Origin: Edolisoma coerulescens
Taxonomy: Eukaryota; Chordata; Aves; Passeriformes; Campephagidae
Length of the DNA stretch: 64,000 nucleotides
Direction of reading: 5' to 3'
Assembly (NCBI GenBank): GCA_013397115.1
Contig: VWZW01006950.1
Coordinates: forward strand, 832,622-896,621
This document shows, in pieces, positions 37,115 to 50,633 of this stretch (the first letter of the stretch is position 1; each line of letters starts with the position of its first letter). The translations under genes and the position numbers were made by a program. A model generated the notes under the pieces. It was not told where the DNA came from. It saw only the letters and a list, made by a program, of their open reading frames with translations, and searched no databases.

Positions 37115-40100
37115 CCTGAGCTATACTTGTGAGCACAGGGAACTCAGTTACATTTGTCACATGCATTCATGTTCATACCAAGACTGGTTTCCTTAAAGAC
37201 CGTTGCACAAAGAGGGCTTCTGCCTTAGCAAAACTTTCTCAAAGGCAGCTATTACGGAAAACACACCTTTACAGCAATGAAGACATTCTGCATGCTGTCC
37301 CCTTGGAGATACCATTGGATAATCTTCAAAGACTGTTCCTGAATAAAAGAAGTCTCCTACACTCTTTCCTTACACAGCTAAGCATTCTCTCTGGTATAGC
37401 TGGACAGTGACATCTTTGCTTACGTATTGCAAGTCCATTTAGGTAGCCATGCTGGCAGTCCCATCCCTTCTGACTGTTCTTGGATGCAAACAAGGGCAAA
37501 GGGCTGGATAGCAAGTGGGTGTTTAGCCATGTGTGGTACTATCAGCATGTATGATATGTATGTATGCTTTTAAAGCAACAGATTTTATTTCTTACTATCA
37601 GTACTATAGTAAGATTAAATATCTCTCTTGATCATCATGTTCCTACCAGTAGCTTCCTTGCATAAAACTTACTCTCAGCTGTAAAAGCTTTGCTTTCTGT
37701 GATGCTGGCAATAAGGAGTAAGCCAGAACAGGAGTGGCTTTCCTTGGAGGCTCTGTCTGTGGGGGTAGCTGTGTTGGAGGGAGAGGTTGCCACACGCTAA
37801 CTGAAAGGACCTCCTGATCTTTATGACCTTTATGCTGTCTGGAAAATAGTTTCAGGTGGTGAGTTTTGGGTTTTTTTCCTTTTTGAGCAAATAATAAATT
37901 TTTGTGAATAGCATACAGATGAAAACAAGTAGAATAAAATCTAAATAAATTTAATCAGCTATTTTCTCTTTATTATTTGCCCCGGAGTAGCACATAATAG
38001 TTTGTAGAGCACCCAGATGTTTGCTTACTTGATTAGTCTCAAGTCTCTTGTTCACAATTTCTAACCTTTTTCTTGTGGCATTTGGCACAATATGTGATTG
38101 GACCATGAGCCCACTGGGTGACAATAGCTTCTATAGCTCCTGAAGGCAAGAAAAAAATCACCTGGAAATTTCCTGATAGATAGCAGAGAAGTAGTAGTGA
38201 CTTGGTGATTCATGTCTTCAAACATAGGGAAATGTGGAAAACCAGCACAGGGTCTCAAGAAACATTGAGAATTCCTGTTCCAAAAAACAATAAAGTTGCC
38301 TGATAATCATCTCAATACATCAGCAGGAACAGCTCTCCATGTCCATAAAATAAATTAGTCTGAGATAAGGCAGCCAAAATATTAATGAAGGCTGCATTTC
38401 AGATGCTTCATTCAGTGCCTGACATCTCTGTTTATCTGACCCATCTAAATCTTTGCAGGGATCCTTTTCCTCTCCTTTTTCTTTCTAATTACCCACTCCA
38501 TCTTTTCCCCTCCTACTTCTCAGCCCAGTCAGCTGCTTCTCTGTAGACTCCTCACAGACACATTCCCTCCTCCTGACAGTCTGCAGGTGTCCAGCAAAGA
38601 TCTGCTCCCCTTCCTGCTGTGATACCACACTCCTTTCCCTGCCTGACTTGTGAATTCCCTGCCCCATTTGGGCGTTTTAGTTCCATCACCCCTCCTGAAA
38701 ACCTGAGTACATCTTACAACATTTTAGAATAGACTTTATGGGCTTTTTTGGTTATGGGTTGTTTTTTTTTTTAACCAACCATCTGACTGTCTAATGCTGC
38801 ATGAGAGGAAAGGTAAGGTGAATAGGTAGAAGTTTTCTTCAAAGCAATATGACTATTCATTGAAAGAAAACCAGGTTCAGGTAGTATCAGTGTCTGGGAT
38901 GACACTGTCCAGTCCCACAGTCAGTCTTGTGGTATGCATGTCTGCTGGCCACACTTTGTCCCTTTCAGTACAGAAGCATCTCCAGTCACTGTGGTCCACC
39001 ACACTGATATTAAACTCACAAGCAAATGCACAACATTTTTTCTTGGTAAGAAAGCAAAATCAGATGAATGAGCGTCAGATGAGGGGAACAACAGGGGGAT
39101 TCTATGGAATCAATAAGCTTAGCAAAATTACCTGTCAGAGAGTGGTAAACCCCTTTGTTTTACCTGAATTAAATGACCATGCATTTGCCCTATGACCATG
39201 TATCAGGTTACTTGGGAGGAGTTTGATGTTAGATGATCTGAGCTTTGGGCAGCTGTGGCAGATTAAATTTAACTCAGATCAAGGTAAGGTAAACAGATCT
39301 AGGTAGGGTAAGCTTGTTATCCATACTGCTGCGATCATCTGAGGCCAGTGACTTGGAAGATACCACAAACTGCTCAGTAAAAAGGCTTGCCTGGTGCAGA
39401 GCAATAGATACAAGAACAGAATGGAGGGACCTTTATAAATGCTGAAAAAATTCTTCCTAGTTAATGCTGTTTGATAAACAGTATCAGCATGTGAGGTGAA
39501 ATTCAGCCTTTGTTGCTTCCTTCCAAAAAAGTGATCTGCTGAGCAGCAGCATTGTCAAAACCTGGTTTTCCAGGAATTTTTTTTTTGGTGCATATTCTCA
39601 GAGTAATAAGAAGTCTGCACTGTCTCCTTCCCCTTGGGGCAGATACAGGACAAATCCTTCTCTCCCCACCTGCCTTGAAAGATAACGAAGAATCCATACT
39701 TTTTGGATCTAATCATCCATTACATGTTTTTAAAAGATAGACAACAGGTTTGTATACTATTGAAGGGACAACAAAACTAGACTTCTGCTCAAATTACCCT
39801 GTGACAGTCTCCCTTTGTGAAAAATTACAAGCTGGAAAAAGAAGATGCCCTACAAGTGATGATGGGAAGGATACAGCAGGACTATCACAGAGCAGTAGTG
39901 CCCCTAAGATAAGCATAAGATGTGGAATATCTCCAAACAGAACAGCCAAGTAACTAATAGAAACTTAGGAAGGATTAAAACTCTTCTGATGTATTTTTTC
40001 CTGATCTGGGAGCAGAAAATTAACATCTGCAGAGTGATAGAAAATTTGTCTGCTAATACAGTGACATGGGAGAAACTTCCTAAACTCCTGCCAGATGGGA

Positions 40101-42673
40101 GCCCACTTGCATAGAAAATATTTGGGACCAGTGTATATCTGGAGACTAGCTGAAGGATAGTAAGTTATGTCCACCAACCTGCTGTTGTTAAAGTACTAAT
40201 AGTAGCACTAGTAGAGAGAGGTATCATTTGCAAATCTCTTTTTTGCTGGAGACTATATTTCCCCAGTGTGCTTCTCATGGCTTCTTGAGCCCATCCCCTG
40301 ACACCCATAGGCATCCTCTGCCTTCCAGGATGAGAGACACATGAAGCAGGATGCTGTGATTCCCAAAGCACTCCCTGATTTCATGCCCTGGGCAAGACCC
40401 TCCTGGGTGACAACAGATCAGCAGTTTCATGCCCTGCCAAAAGCAAAACATCATTAACTGAAAGAAAAATGTTTTGAAGTAGAACATAACTTGAAAACAT
40501 TAAAAAGCTGTCAAAAATAACATTTACAAGATATATTTTTCCCCACCACTGAGAAGTCCCTTTTCTCCCTGTTTTGTTAATACCTTCTTTAGACAGCTTT
40601 GGCCAGTGCACTTCCACTATTCCATCTCTCTTCTTGCAGGGCTTAACTTGCTGTTTCCCCTCACTTGCCAGACAGAACCTGATGAAACACCCTCACAATT
40701 TCTTTACACCTGACTATTTTCCGAATTGCTTTCAGTCTGAGAGCTGTTGCATCACTTCTTTGTTCATTCTATCTCCAGCTCAAATAGAATCTTACTCAAT
40801 AACTTCCTGCCCTGGTCTTGCTACCACCTAAAGCCATTGCATCACCATGTTCATAACACTATTACAGATGAGCCCCATTTCCACCACACTGTGGCTCTGC
40901 CGCATTGCTCACTGTGATGAGCTGCCACTGTAAGTAACAGCAGAGCCATTACTGTGTATGACAGGGGGCACAGGAATATAAACTGCTATTGATTTCTTTT
41001 TCTCTCTGCTGCAAAACACAGAGGAGTTGTTTCTGACCAGCAGAAGGATGCTGCTGGCACACTGGATCTTCTGGCTTAACTCAGGAGACATGCTAATTGC
41101 TCAGAGCTCAGCCCCTGGGACCTGCTCTCCTACATGTGTTCCTTAGGTGGCTGTTTTCACTTCTTGTAGTCAGGGGCCAGTGGACAGAGTTCTATGCCAC
41201 AGCATGCAAGAGAAAACGATCAACTCACTTTAGCACTTCTCTAAATGGATTTTATTACAGCCTTTAAGAACTGTATTAAGTGTGAATATGCAAAATAAAC
41301 TTAAGCAAGAGATAAGCAGGGGCAAAGAGCTGCCAGCAGTGCTTTTGGGCAGTGATAGTTTAACCAGACTAGATCAGTAGCTTCTGGTAAAGCAAAGCCA
41401 TGGATTTTTTAATTTACTGTTGACATCAATTACACTGAGACTTTTAAAGTGATTGTATTATTCACTTTCTGAATAGTTATGCAATTTATGATGATAACTG
41501 AACTTGCTCATACTACAGGCCTTATTGATCCCAACAGGCAACCAACCAACACAAGCAATGTTCTTTTATTTTGGGTACTACTACTCAGATTATCAAATCT
41601 TATGATGAGGAGAGCTATATAAGTACTGGGACATGCGTAAAGCTGGATATAGCATTCTACTTGTGCAATTAGTCCAGGCACATGTAGAAGCAAAGGCTGC
41701 CGCAAATCCTCTCCAAATAGAAAAAGACGCCAAAGCTGGCATTTCTTGAGTGAGAGTGAATTTATTTAGACCATCTCCCAGGACACATACGTGTTGATAC
41801 TGACCTGAAAACAGGATTGTCATCTTTATTTCAGTATATATCATTGCTCCCAGAACACACATACTGGATATAGGCTTTCTCAGTATGTGAAGCTCCCACC
41901 AAGATGCAATCAAACTTCTCCCAGTCCTTCAAACACTGGTTGAAGCAGGAGGAAAAGATATTGTGTCTCTCTGAGGGAAATTTTGGGAACATTATCTACA
42001 GAATAATTGGAGTTTTATTCTTTTTTTTTTTCAACATTGCTTCCTCTACCAGATTTTATGGAAACTCACCAGTAAAGTCTTCCATCTGAGACAGCTAAAT
42101 CCCTGTGAATCCCAAAGATGGTCTTAGGCTGTGTATACCAACTTTTCCTGCTCTTTAAGCTGTCTAGACACAAGATAGCCTGATCCAGAGACCATGTAGC
42201 GCACTGGGGAAGTATGTTGGCTGGCTAATAAACACTGAGGAGGCTGGAATGGATGAGCATGAACACAGGGCAGTGCTTTGAGACTTCAGCCATCTTTAAG
42301 GCTGTGAAGAGGTGGTGCAAATAAAGAGCTGGGGCCAGCAGTGCCAGCCACAGCTGCAAGGACTAACAAGGACTGACCACTCATGCTGTTTTGCTGCTGC
42401 ACTCAAGGTTTTTCACAGGTCTTGATAATTTTAGAAAGATAGGACATATATCATAAGGCTAAAAGCTAAGCCAGGACACTAAGACACGTACTGGTGTTGG
42501 CCAGTGCTAAAGCCTTTTTAGTCTGTCCAGTAAATGCATAGTTTTGCACCTGTGTGCAGACACGTACCTGCAACACACCCCCAGGCACACCCATCAAGCC
42601 AGTAATGAATGCAGCCACTACCCAGATGTTTCTTAGCAGGGCCCTGCGTGCTGTGTCAGCCAAGAAAAAATTC

Positions 42674-42775
42674 ACATTTACAGGAAAACTCACTGCTGGT
42701 CTCACCCTGTTGCACAGCAAATAAAAGCATTGCACAACAAATGTTGACACAGTAACTCTCAGAGGAATTTCCCAG
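42674..42775. repeat. Diverged dispersed segment, copy A
   Basis: Starts acatttacaggaaaac and includes gcacagcaaata and attgcacaaca. It resembles 53154-53255 at roughly three quarters of positions over about 80 bases, in the same orientation. Family unknown. Confidence 0.55.
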
Positions 42776-45309
42776 ACAAAACAACGATGTGTTCACAAAT
42801 GATAATGCAATAACCCAGGATTTCACATGTATTTTTTAAAAAATTATTCCCTAGCAAACAAAACCAAAGATATGAGGTGATTATCATCTAATACCATCAG
42901 GTATTGTACCATGTAGGTTTGACTTAAAAGAGCTTGAAGGCACATAGGGAATAATTCTTGAGGATTTGGTCAATACTGAGAAGACATCTTGGTTTCATAA
43001 AATTTCCCAGCCCCTTTTAGAGGTCTCAGATGACTGAAACACTATGTCAAGTTTCATTTATGCTTCAAAAACTGGAACATTTCTGTGGCCCTGAGCTCTG
43101 ACCCTTTGGACTGTTGTTTGTCCCTAATGGACTGTTGTCCGTCCTTAATGCATGCTAGGGAGTTTCATAACAGATATGGGCATGTGGATAAAGTAAATCA
43201 AGTCTAGGAATTCCTGGGAAAGAGCAAATAACCAGTGATTATAACAGTAAATAAAACTGGACAGGCCTCATTTTGCAGTCCCAGAGGCAAAGGGGTGTAG
43301 GTCAGTTCACATCCAGCCAGCAACCCCCACAAAAACAGTTGTCTTGCTGGAAACAGTCCCTGGCCCATGTGAGTGGTTCAATTGGACCCAAATGCTCTTT
43401 TGGGGGAGAACCAGCTAGTACAGACCAAAATCACATTAAATAATTCAACAGGAAGGATAAACATGTGCCCCTTTCTGGAGCCCATGGCCTGGTCCTCTTT
43501 CATTTTAGCAGCACAGTTACAACCAGGCTGCTTGATAGAGGACAGAAATGGCTGCAATGTTATGGTGACCTTTCTCTGCTGCTTCTGGGAACACAGAAAA
43601 AAAATCACTTCTCTCTAAAAGTATCCTGAACTTACACAAGCAATGAAATCTCAAATGCAACTGCTTTATAAAGTAACTGTTCTGAAGTACTTCCAGGAAA
43701 TTAGCCCAAGTCCAACTCAGAAGTGCTATTTATTTGCTAAATACTTTTTTTTTTTCTCTTGGATGATCACTGGAAATAACAGTAGCTCCCAAAATGATTT
43801 CATGAGAGGTACTTATTTGCCAGGCTCATTTCTGCCTTTCAAACCTTTGCAAATGAAATCAGCGTGTCATTACATGCAGTACAAAGCTTTGTGACCAGAA
43901 ATCATAGAACTTTTGTTAATCCAAGGACTGGCCATCAAATTTAGCATTGAAAATGTGGACCTAAATCAAGGTATTTGATAGTTATACAGGATCCGTTTCC
44001 CAGTGGTAGCAGGTGTCCATCCAATCCTCACTACGACTTTATCTTTTCAATAGCCAATTCATGTCAATGTCACAATTACAGGGACCAACATGGAGAAAGA
44101 GGAGTTGTGGGTCATTGAGACGTTTTCAATCCAGTACTGGGCATGTGGCTTCATTCTCTTCTATTCTACAGCGCTGACAAGGACACAAGTGTCTCCAGAG
44201 CTCAAAAAAGAAAAAACTTAATTGGAAAAAATCCTTGCTCCCCAAACTTGATAGAAAGCCAGCTTACTTTTACCTTCTGAAATCTAAAGAATGTCTGTTG
44301 AATCTGGCAGCCTGGCTGGTGTGTATCATGGTTCTTTGTCCCTGTAGTCCTTAGACAAGTTGTTTTTTTCATAGGTATTTTTCCAGGTAAACCAAGATCA
44401 CCACCTTTCTCTGATATTATCTCGCTGTGCTGGGGGAAGCATCCATGGGCTTCAATGAGGTCAGGGCCTTCCTCAGTCCTGCACCCCCCAGAGTGGCTGG
44501 TGGTGTGTTCAGTGACTCATTTCTGGAAAGAGGCTTTGACAGTGACACATATGCCACCTCCTTAATATAACCTGGATCTTCCTGATTAGATGTGCATCAT
44601 AACAATTGTGGAAATTGAGAAAAACAAAAAATTAAGTGCTTTCAACCAGTCATGGTTGATTCGGCTATAAGTTTCAATTGCCTCTAGCTGAGCTGATTTC
44701 CAGGAACAGATCTCATTTCTTCTTTACTGTTTATTGCAGCTCTCCCTCGAGACTGGTAATATGAAGCTACAGATTGGCTGCTTTACAGTGCTGTGTCAGA
44801 AAGCCTTCCTGAGATGCACATAAACAACCAGTGAACTGAGGAAACTGCAGACAATCAGCTTTATTTTCTCCCTGAGTGGGTTTTAACACATGGGTCACAT
44901 TGACCTTAACACATGGGCCTGAAATTCACACTTGGTGCCCAGTTACCCACAATCACTCATGTGATAACTTTTTGCAGTTGATTTGTCTGAAAAGTAAGAT
45001 ATCGAGTAAAAGCCAAGACTCTTCTATCAGCTGCACAGTTACACTATGCTCACAGAAGAATCTAATAAAAGAGGAAGACTGATTCTATTATTTAGCAAGA
45101 TCTCAGCAGCAGAGTACAGCAGAGGGAGAAAATCCCTGGTAACCAGGTTATGTGCCCAGTAAAGAAAATATCATTAAAAGTTTTCACTTGCTGACATGTT
45201 TTTGATTTCCAGATAAATGTGCACTTCTTCACCTTCCTGCGTGCCGTAGGGGCCAGGTCTCCCTAGGGACCCCCAGGGCAGTAGGCAGTACCTGGTAGCT
45301 CAAACCAAT

Positions 45310-45540
45310 CATGAAATCATAAAATGCTTTGGGTTGGAAGGGACTTTAAAGATCTTCTAATCCAATCCCCATTACATGGGCAAGGATACCTTCCACCAGA
45401 CCACAATGCTCAAAGTCCCATCCAGTTTGAGGTATCCACAATTTCTCTGGGCAACCTGTTCCAGTGCCCCACCACATTCACAGTAAAGAACTTTTTCCTA
45501 ACATCTAATCTGAATCTTTCAGCTTGAAGTAATTTCCCCC
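45310..45540 (-). mobile_element. CR1 LINE fragment, left half of an interrupted copy
   Basis: Reverse-complement CR1 beginning catgaaatcataaaatgc and ttgggttggaagggacttta, continuing to gtaatttccccc. The LTR at 45541 interrupts it. The copy resumes at 45820. Confidence 0.9.
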
Positions 45541-45819
45541 TGTATTGGATCTGACTGAGGTAAAGCCCACAGCCCTTACAGTGCTGTGCTTTGCATTGGG
45601 AGCTGGACGGGTGTTGATAACAGAGCAGTGTTTTGGCTCCTTCCGGGCAGTTCGGTCCCCCTGGCATTCCNTTGCTTCTTTCTTTTGCTGTAATAAAACT
45701 GCCTTATCTCACCCTGCTGGTTTTTCCTCCATCTCATTCTCTCCCCTGTCCCAGTGGGAAAGGGAGTGATAGAGCGACTGAGTGGGCACCTGGCACCCAG
45801 CCCGGGTCAGCCCACAACA
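45541..45819 (+). mobile_element. Solo LTR nested in a CR1
   Basis: 279 bases with retroviral ends (TGTATTGG to CCACAACA), an AATAAA at 45692-45697 and a U5-like pyrimidine-rich end. It splits one CR1 copy cleanly. The flanks share CCCC, consistent with a 4-5 base target duplication. One unresolved base lies at 45671. No internal retroviral sequence remains. Confidence 0.75.
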
Positions 45820-46027
45820 CCCCTTGTCCTATCACTACATGCTCTTGTAAAAAAGTCCCTCTCCAGCTCTCTTGTGGGCCCTTCTCTCTTGAGGTCCTAT
45901 AAGGTCTCTCAGGTGTCTTCTCCAGGCTGAACAGCCCCAGCTCTCTCAGTCTTTTCTCATAGGAGAGATGTTCCAGACCCTGATCATCTTTGTGGCCTTC
46001 TCTGGGCTCATTCCAACAGGTCCACTC
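45820..46027 (-). mobile_element. CR1 LINE fragment, right half of an interrupted copy
   Basis: Continues the CR1 reading broken at 45540, from ccccttgtcctatcactac through tctccaggctgaacagcccc to attccaacaggtcca. Confidence 0.9.
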
Positions 46028-49000
46028 CTCGCTCCACACCCAGAGAGCCAGGTAGCCCTAGCCCCCGGCACCTTCCAGGGGAGGGGGACAGGCCAAGGCC
46101 AGCCTGGTTTACTGGTCCATGGGCAGGGATCCCAACCAGTAACATCCATGACCAGGAGGGGCAGGGCCTGACGGCCTTGAGAGGCTGAAACAGTTTCCTG
46201 GGCCATGGATAGGTGGGGACTTCCCATGAGAAGCTGGTCTGGACTATAAGTGTACCTGTACCCCTCATGCCCTGATGCTTGAGATGCCACATGTGCTCTG
46301 GGTAAATGATTTCCCCAGATAAGGATGATGCTGGGTGAAAGGCTCTGCTACCCCACAAGTTATGGAAGTAACAGCTTCCAAAGATAAAATGGGAATTTTA
46401 GCAACAAGGCTTAATTTAAAAATGAACAACAGTTGAATTAACGTCAAGTCCTGTCTGCTCTGGGTTTGGTTACTGCAGGTCCAAGAACAGCTGGGCTCCC
46501 TGGGTAATGAGCAGGGCATGATGCACAACAACCACCCATCCCTGTTCTGCTGATGGCTGTGTCTCATACAGACACTTTCATCTCTTCTACCCACGTGTGA
46601 ATAACTCTGGATGTTTTCTGGTTGACAGAACATGCAATGGGAAGGAGGCACAGGCACCTCGTTTGGTGCTCAGCACCCTTTCAGGAGCCAGCCTTGAGTT
46701 ATCACAGTGCTGAACCCTACAACAGTTTTGGTCTTTTGTGGATGAAGCCAGTTATCCCTGAAGGGAAGTGGTAATACAAATAGTGCTGATCTGGAAGACA
46801 AATCATTTGGTGCTGAAATTAAATGTAAATTAAATATATTAAACATACTCTTTTTTAAAAAACCGAAGTAGAAAAGTTTAATCCAGTTTTGGATATCTAT
46901 AACATAAATATTTGTATTTGTCCTAGTCACCCCCTACCTTCCTTCAAAGTCAGCACAGGAAGACAGGCACCATCAGGGCACAACTCACTCAGCTTGTTTT
47001 GAGATGTCTATCTAAGAAGGCAGAAATTCTGTCTTCTAAGGGTCTGTTTCTCTCCTCAACTGAGTGAAAGGGCAGCCAAAGGTGATTATCTTGGGTGCAG
47101 CCATACACCTTTAGGGGCACCTCACTTGCGGTAATCAAGGAGTGAAGATCAGCTTGCCCAAATCTATCTGCGTTGGAAATCTTCATGCCAACCCACATAT
47201 GAACACACAGCCTTGGGAGCTGTTGAAAGACCCCCCTTATAGCAAAATTGACATTGAGATAAGTTTCATTAATTTAGTTAAGTTTTGGTTTTAAAAACAT
47301 GTTATTTGTGGCATCTTTAATGCATAAGCCTCCACCAGTGAAACTGAGTTGTTTCTGTTACAGATGCAGTTGAAGCCTCCCTTTTCTGAAAAAAACAGTC
47401 AAAGCCTACTGCTCAAGGATGTCTGGGTAAGGAGAAATGTGATGGACTTCTCCCTCTGAATACACAACTGAATATGTTGAGCTGGAGATATCATGAATGC
47501 CACAATTTATACTGCTGCTGGAGACGCTTCCTTGCCCTTTCTGGAGTGCAACCCAAGAGCGCACTGGACAGCAGTGGGCTCTGCCAGAACTTACCGGAAA
47601 AACATTGGCTAAGATGGTCTCTGTTTTATCACTCACTGGGAAAGTTTTACTAGCAAAACCACTGGTACCTATTTTCTACTGTGTTTACTGTGTCCAGCAA
47701 TTTTTAATCTAGTAGTCTTATTTTGCACCAAAATCTTAAATCGAGAGATAATTACCACTCTCACAGCATCTGACCTATAAAGACACCAGGACTCAAACAT
47801 TTAATAGCAGATGTTTTCATATTTTTAACAAGGAACGACAATTGCTGTAATTAAGCAGTGGCTCATCAACAAAAGTTTGGCAGTTGATACTTAAACCTAT
47901 ATATCTGATTTACCTCCAAACCCTTGAAGAAAACTCTGGATTACCCCTTTCTGAGGTTGTATAAGGATAAACATTATAACAGACACTATTCAGTTCTCTT
48001 CTATATTTCTCAAATTTTACATTCTACATTACAGTAAGTATTTATACAGAAGCCATGGTGAGAAGCCCACAGCAGCAGGTGCTAATTGTCCAGCCATTGA
48101 ATCATGCCTCAACTGTCTCAGTCGCTAGTAAGTGTATGGTATATACATTACACATACTCCTGTGCAAGTGAAAAATTAGATATATTGGAATTTGTATGGA
48201 AATTTATGTGGAACGGCTCATTATATTTATTTTGGATGATGCTTCCTCTCTGATGTTAAGACCAAATAGATGGGGATATTTTCTGTGCAGTAGAGAAGCT
48301 GCATTACCGAGAAGGCTGTTCTTTGAGAATTGGTAAGGTCTCTGTGACCTAGGTTATCCTGACAGATTCACTTCAGGTTTGCTGTATCTTCTCCAATTAT
48401 AAGTTATGGCCCAAGGCAATGATCCATCAAGCCAGGTATGTTACTTGGAGCTTACAATGGCAAAGGAGGAATGGCATTTCCTGCCCACAGTGAAAACTAT
48501 CATTACCTAATAGAAGTCATCACTTCTAAGAAAGAGACAGATGTTGCAGGAAAGATTAAAGAACTTCAGTCCTTAATCTAAGGGTTGGGCACCCCTGTGA
48601 TAGACCACAGGAGCAAACCCAAAGTCCTTGCAAAGTGCAATCCAGACCCTACTGAAGCCAACAGTAAAAACTCCACTAATTTCAACATGCTGAAAATTTC
48701 CCCTGGATTCAGTTTATGGCAGAATCACCACCTTATTAATGAGTGGCAGATGATGTCTTCATTCTGTGCTGTAATGCTCAACTGCAAAACAGAAACTATG
48801 GAAATTACCCCCATGAGCAAGAGAGAACAAAGCAAGTCTTAATGCAAGCGCTTGCACAGCGCACAGCCACTCTGAGACCAGAGGTGCTGGAGAAATGGGG
48901 GCATGCAGGGAGCACTTGGCTGCCTTCTGTTTACCAGGAAATAACTTCATCTGGCAATTTATCATTGTGAAAAGTGTCAGGGGTAAAAAATTCCCTTTAT

Positions 49001-49584
49001 CGGAAACTTTGCTAGACAGTCACACTGGAATCAGAGGCCTGTAATGAAAAGCTAGTATTAAGGTTAGAGGATCAGGATCAAGAAATCTTCATTGTTTGTT
49101 GATGGTGTGGAAAGCATACACAACCATTCTGGGTGGTTCTTCCCCCACAGAATGCAACCAGCAAGAAGAAACCAGGGCACTAAAAACCAATCTAAAAACA
49201 ATCGAATCTGCAACTCACTCCTAGATCACCACTAGCATATTACTGTAGATCTTCAGTTGGAGGAAAGAGCTATAGAACTACAAAAGAAAGCCTATCTCAG
49301 GCTTTTATAATAAATTTTACTATACGTTTTAAGCAAGAAAGCATACATTTATTGTATTTAGCAGCAGGATTAATTTCTTCTTTTTCTTGATCTCCATTGA
49401 GTTGAGACTAGCTGCTGTTCTAGGGAGCTTGACAACATCCCAAATATGTTTCTTTGTAGGGAAATGTAGCCATTTCACTTCCATCCCACTCCCAGCGCCC
49501 AGGTGACTTTGCCCAGACTCTGGCAAGCTGTGACACTTATACATAGGGCAGGTTGTTCAGTAATGGACATTTCTCATGCATGAT
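46028..49584. other. C7-C6 intergenic region, middle part
   Basis: A locally GC-richer stretch at about 46030-46260 follows the CR1. No exon or repeat family is recognised. Open frames on the - strand at 45734-46657 reflect the lack of stop codons in GC-rich DNA. Confidence 0.4.
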
Positions 49585-50633
49585 GCAATGGGTGAGCAAC
49601 TTGCCAATGTGTCAGGCATAAAGGGTTGTAATGAATGGGGGACATCAGGCTGGCAACTGGTCATGTGTGGAGTTCTGCAGGGCTCCATCATGGGCCCTGT
49701 GCATCTTCATAAACGACTTTGGATGCAGGACTGGAAGGGATACTACGTCTGCAGACAGTACTAATTTGGGAGGAGTGGTTAACTCCCTCCAAGGCAGAGA
49801 AAACCTGCAGAGAGACACTTGATGAGAGGGGTGGGAAATCACCAACGTTATGAAGTTCAACAAGAAAAAATTCTGGATTCTGCACCTGGGACAGGGCAAA
49901 CCTGGTTGTGTGGACAGACTGGGAAATGAGATGCTGGAAAGTAGTGCCGTGGAAACGGCCCTGGGGGTCCTGGTCAGTGGCAAGTTTAACATGAGTCAGC
50001 AGTGCCCTGGCAGCCAAGAGGGCCAACCCTGTCCTGGAGGGCATCAGGCACAGCATGGCCAGCTGGACAAGGGAGGGGATTGTCCCGCTCTGCCCTGCAC
50101 TGGGGCGGCCTCACCTCGAGTGCTGGGGGCAGTTTTGGGTGCCACAATGTAAAAAAGACATGAAGCTATTGGAGAGCGTCCAAAGGAAGGTCACGAGGAT
50201 GGTGAAGGGTCTGGAAGGGAAGCCATGCAAGGTCTGAGGTCACTTGGTCTGTTCAGCCTGGAGGAGACTGAGGGGAGACCCCATTGCAGTTACAACTTGC
50301 TCGTGAGGGGAAGAGGAGGGGCAGGCACTGATCTCTGCTCTGTGGTGACCAGTGACAGGACAGGAGGGAATGGCCTGAAGTTGTGTCAGGGGAGGTTTAG
50401 GTTGGATATTAGAAGGTTCTTCACCCAGAGGGTGGTTGGGCACTGGAACAGGCTCCCCAGGGAAGTGGTCACAGCACCAGCCTGACAGCTCCAAGAAGCA
50501 TTTGGACAATGCTCTCAGGCACATGGTGTGACTTTTGGGGTGTCCTGTGAAGGGCCAGGAGCTGGACTTTGGTGATCTGTGTGGGTCCTTTCCAGCTCAG
50601 CAAATTCTATGATTCTTTTCTATGATTCTATGG
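49585..50633 (+). mobile_element. CR1 LINE, longer 3' copy
   Basis: The left part resembles the end of the CR1 reverse transcriptase frame (ttctgcagggctccatcatg). It then runs through the 3' UTR (ttcagcctggaggagactga, aggttcttcacccagagggt) to tandem octamers (tctatgattctatgg) at the end. The frame is broken, so it is inactive. It is the longest CR1 copy here, about 1 kb. Confidence 0.9.

Larger units (their letters stand above)
36863..45309. other. C7-C6 intergenic region, left part
   Basis: Holds the microsatellite and copy A of the diverged segment pair (42674-42775). Otherwise I see no exon, RNA gene or transposable element. Open frames of up to 111 codons (38860-39195 +, 41593-41913 -) lack splice or domain support. 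Confidence 0.45.

Noticed and set aside
41593..41913. 106-codon - strand ORF
   Set aside because: I checked both strands for a retrocopy of a known gene; short suggestive blocks were broken by stops and frame changes.
45734..46657. Overlapping - strand ORFs of 101-130 codons
   Set aside because: They lie across an LTR, a CR1 and GC-rich DNA; frames disagree with any known element protein.
49645..50152. Open frames in 49.6-50.2 kb as host genes
   Set aside because: They are remnants or shadows of the CR1 reverse transcriptase and 3' UTR.
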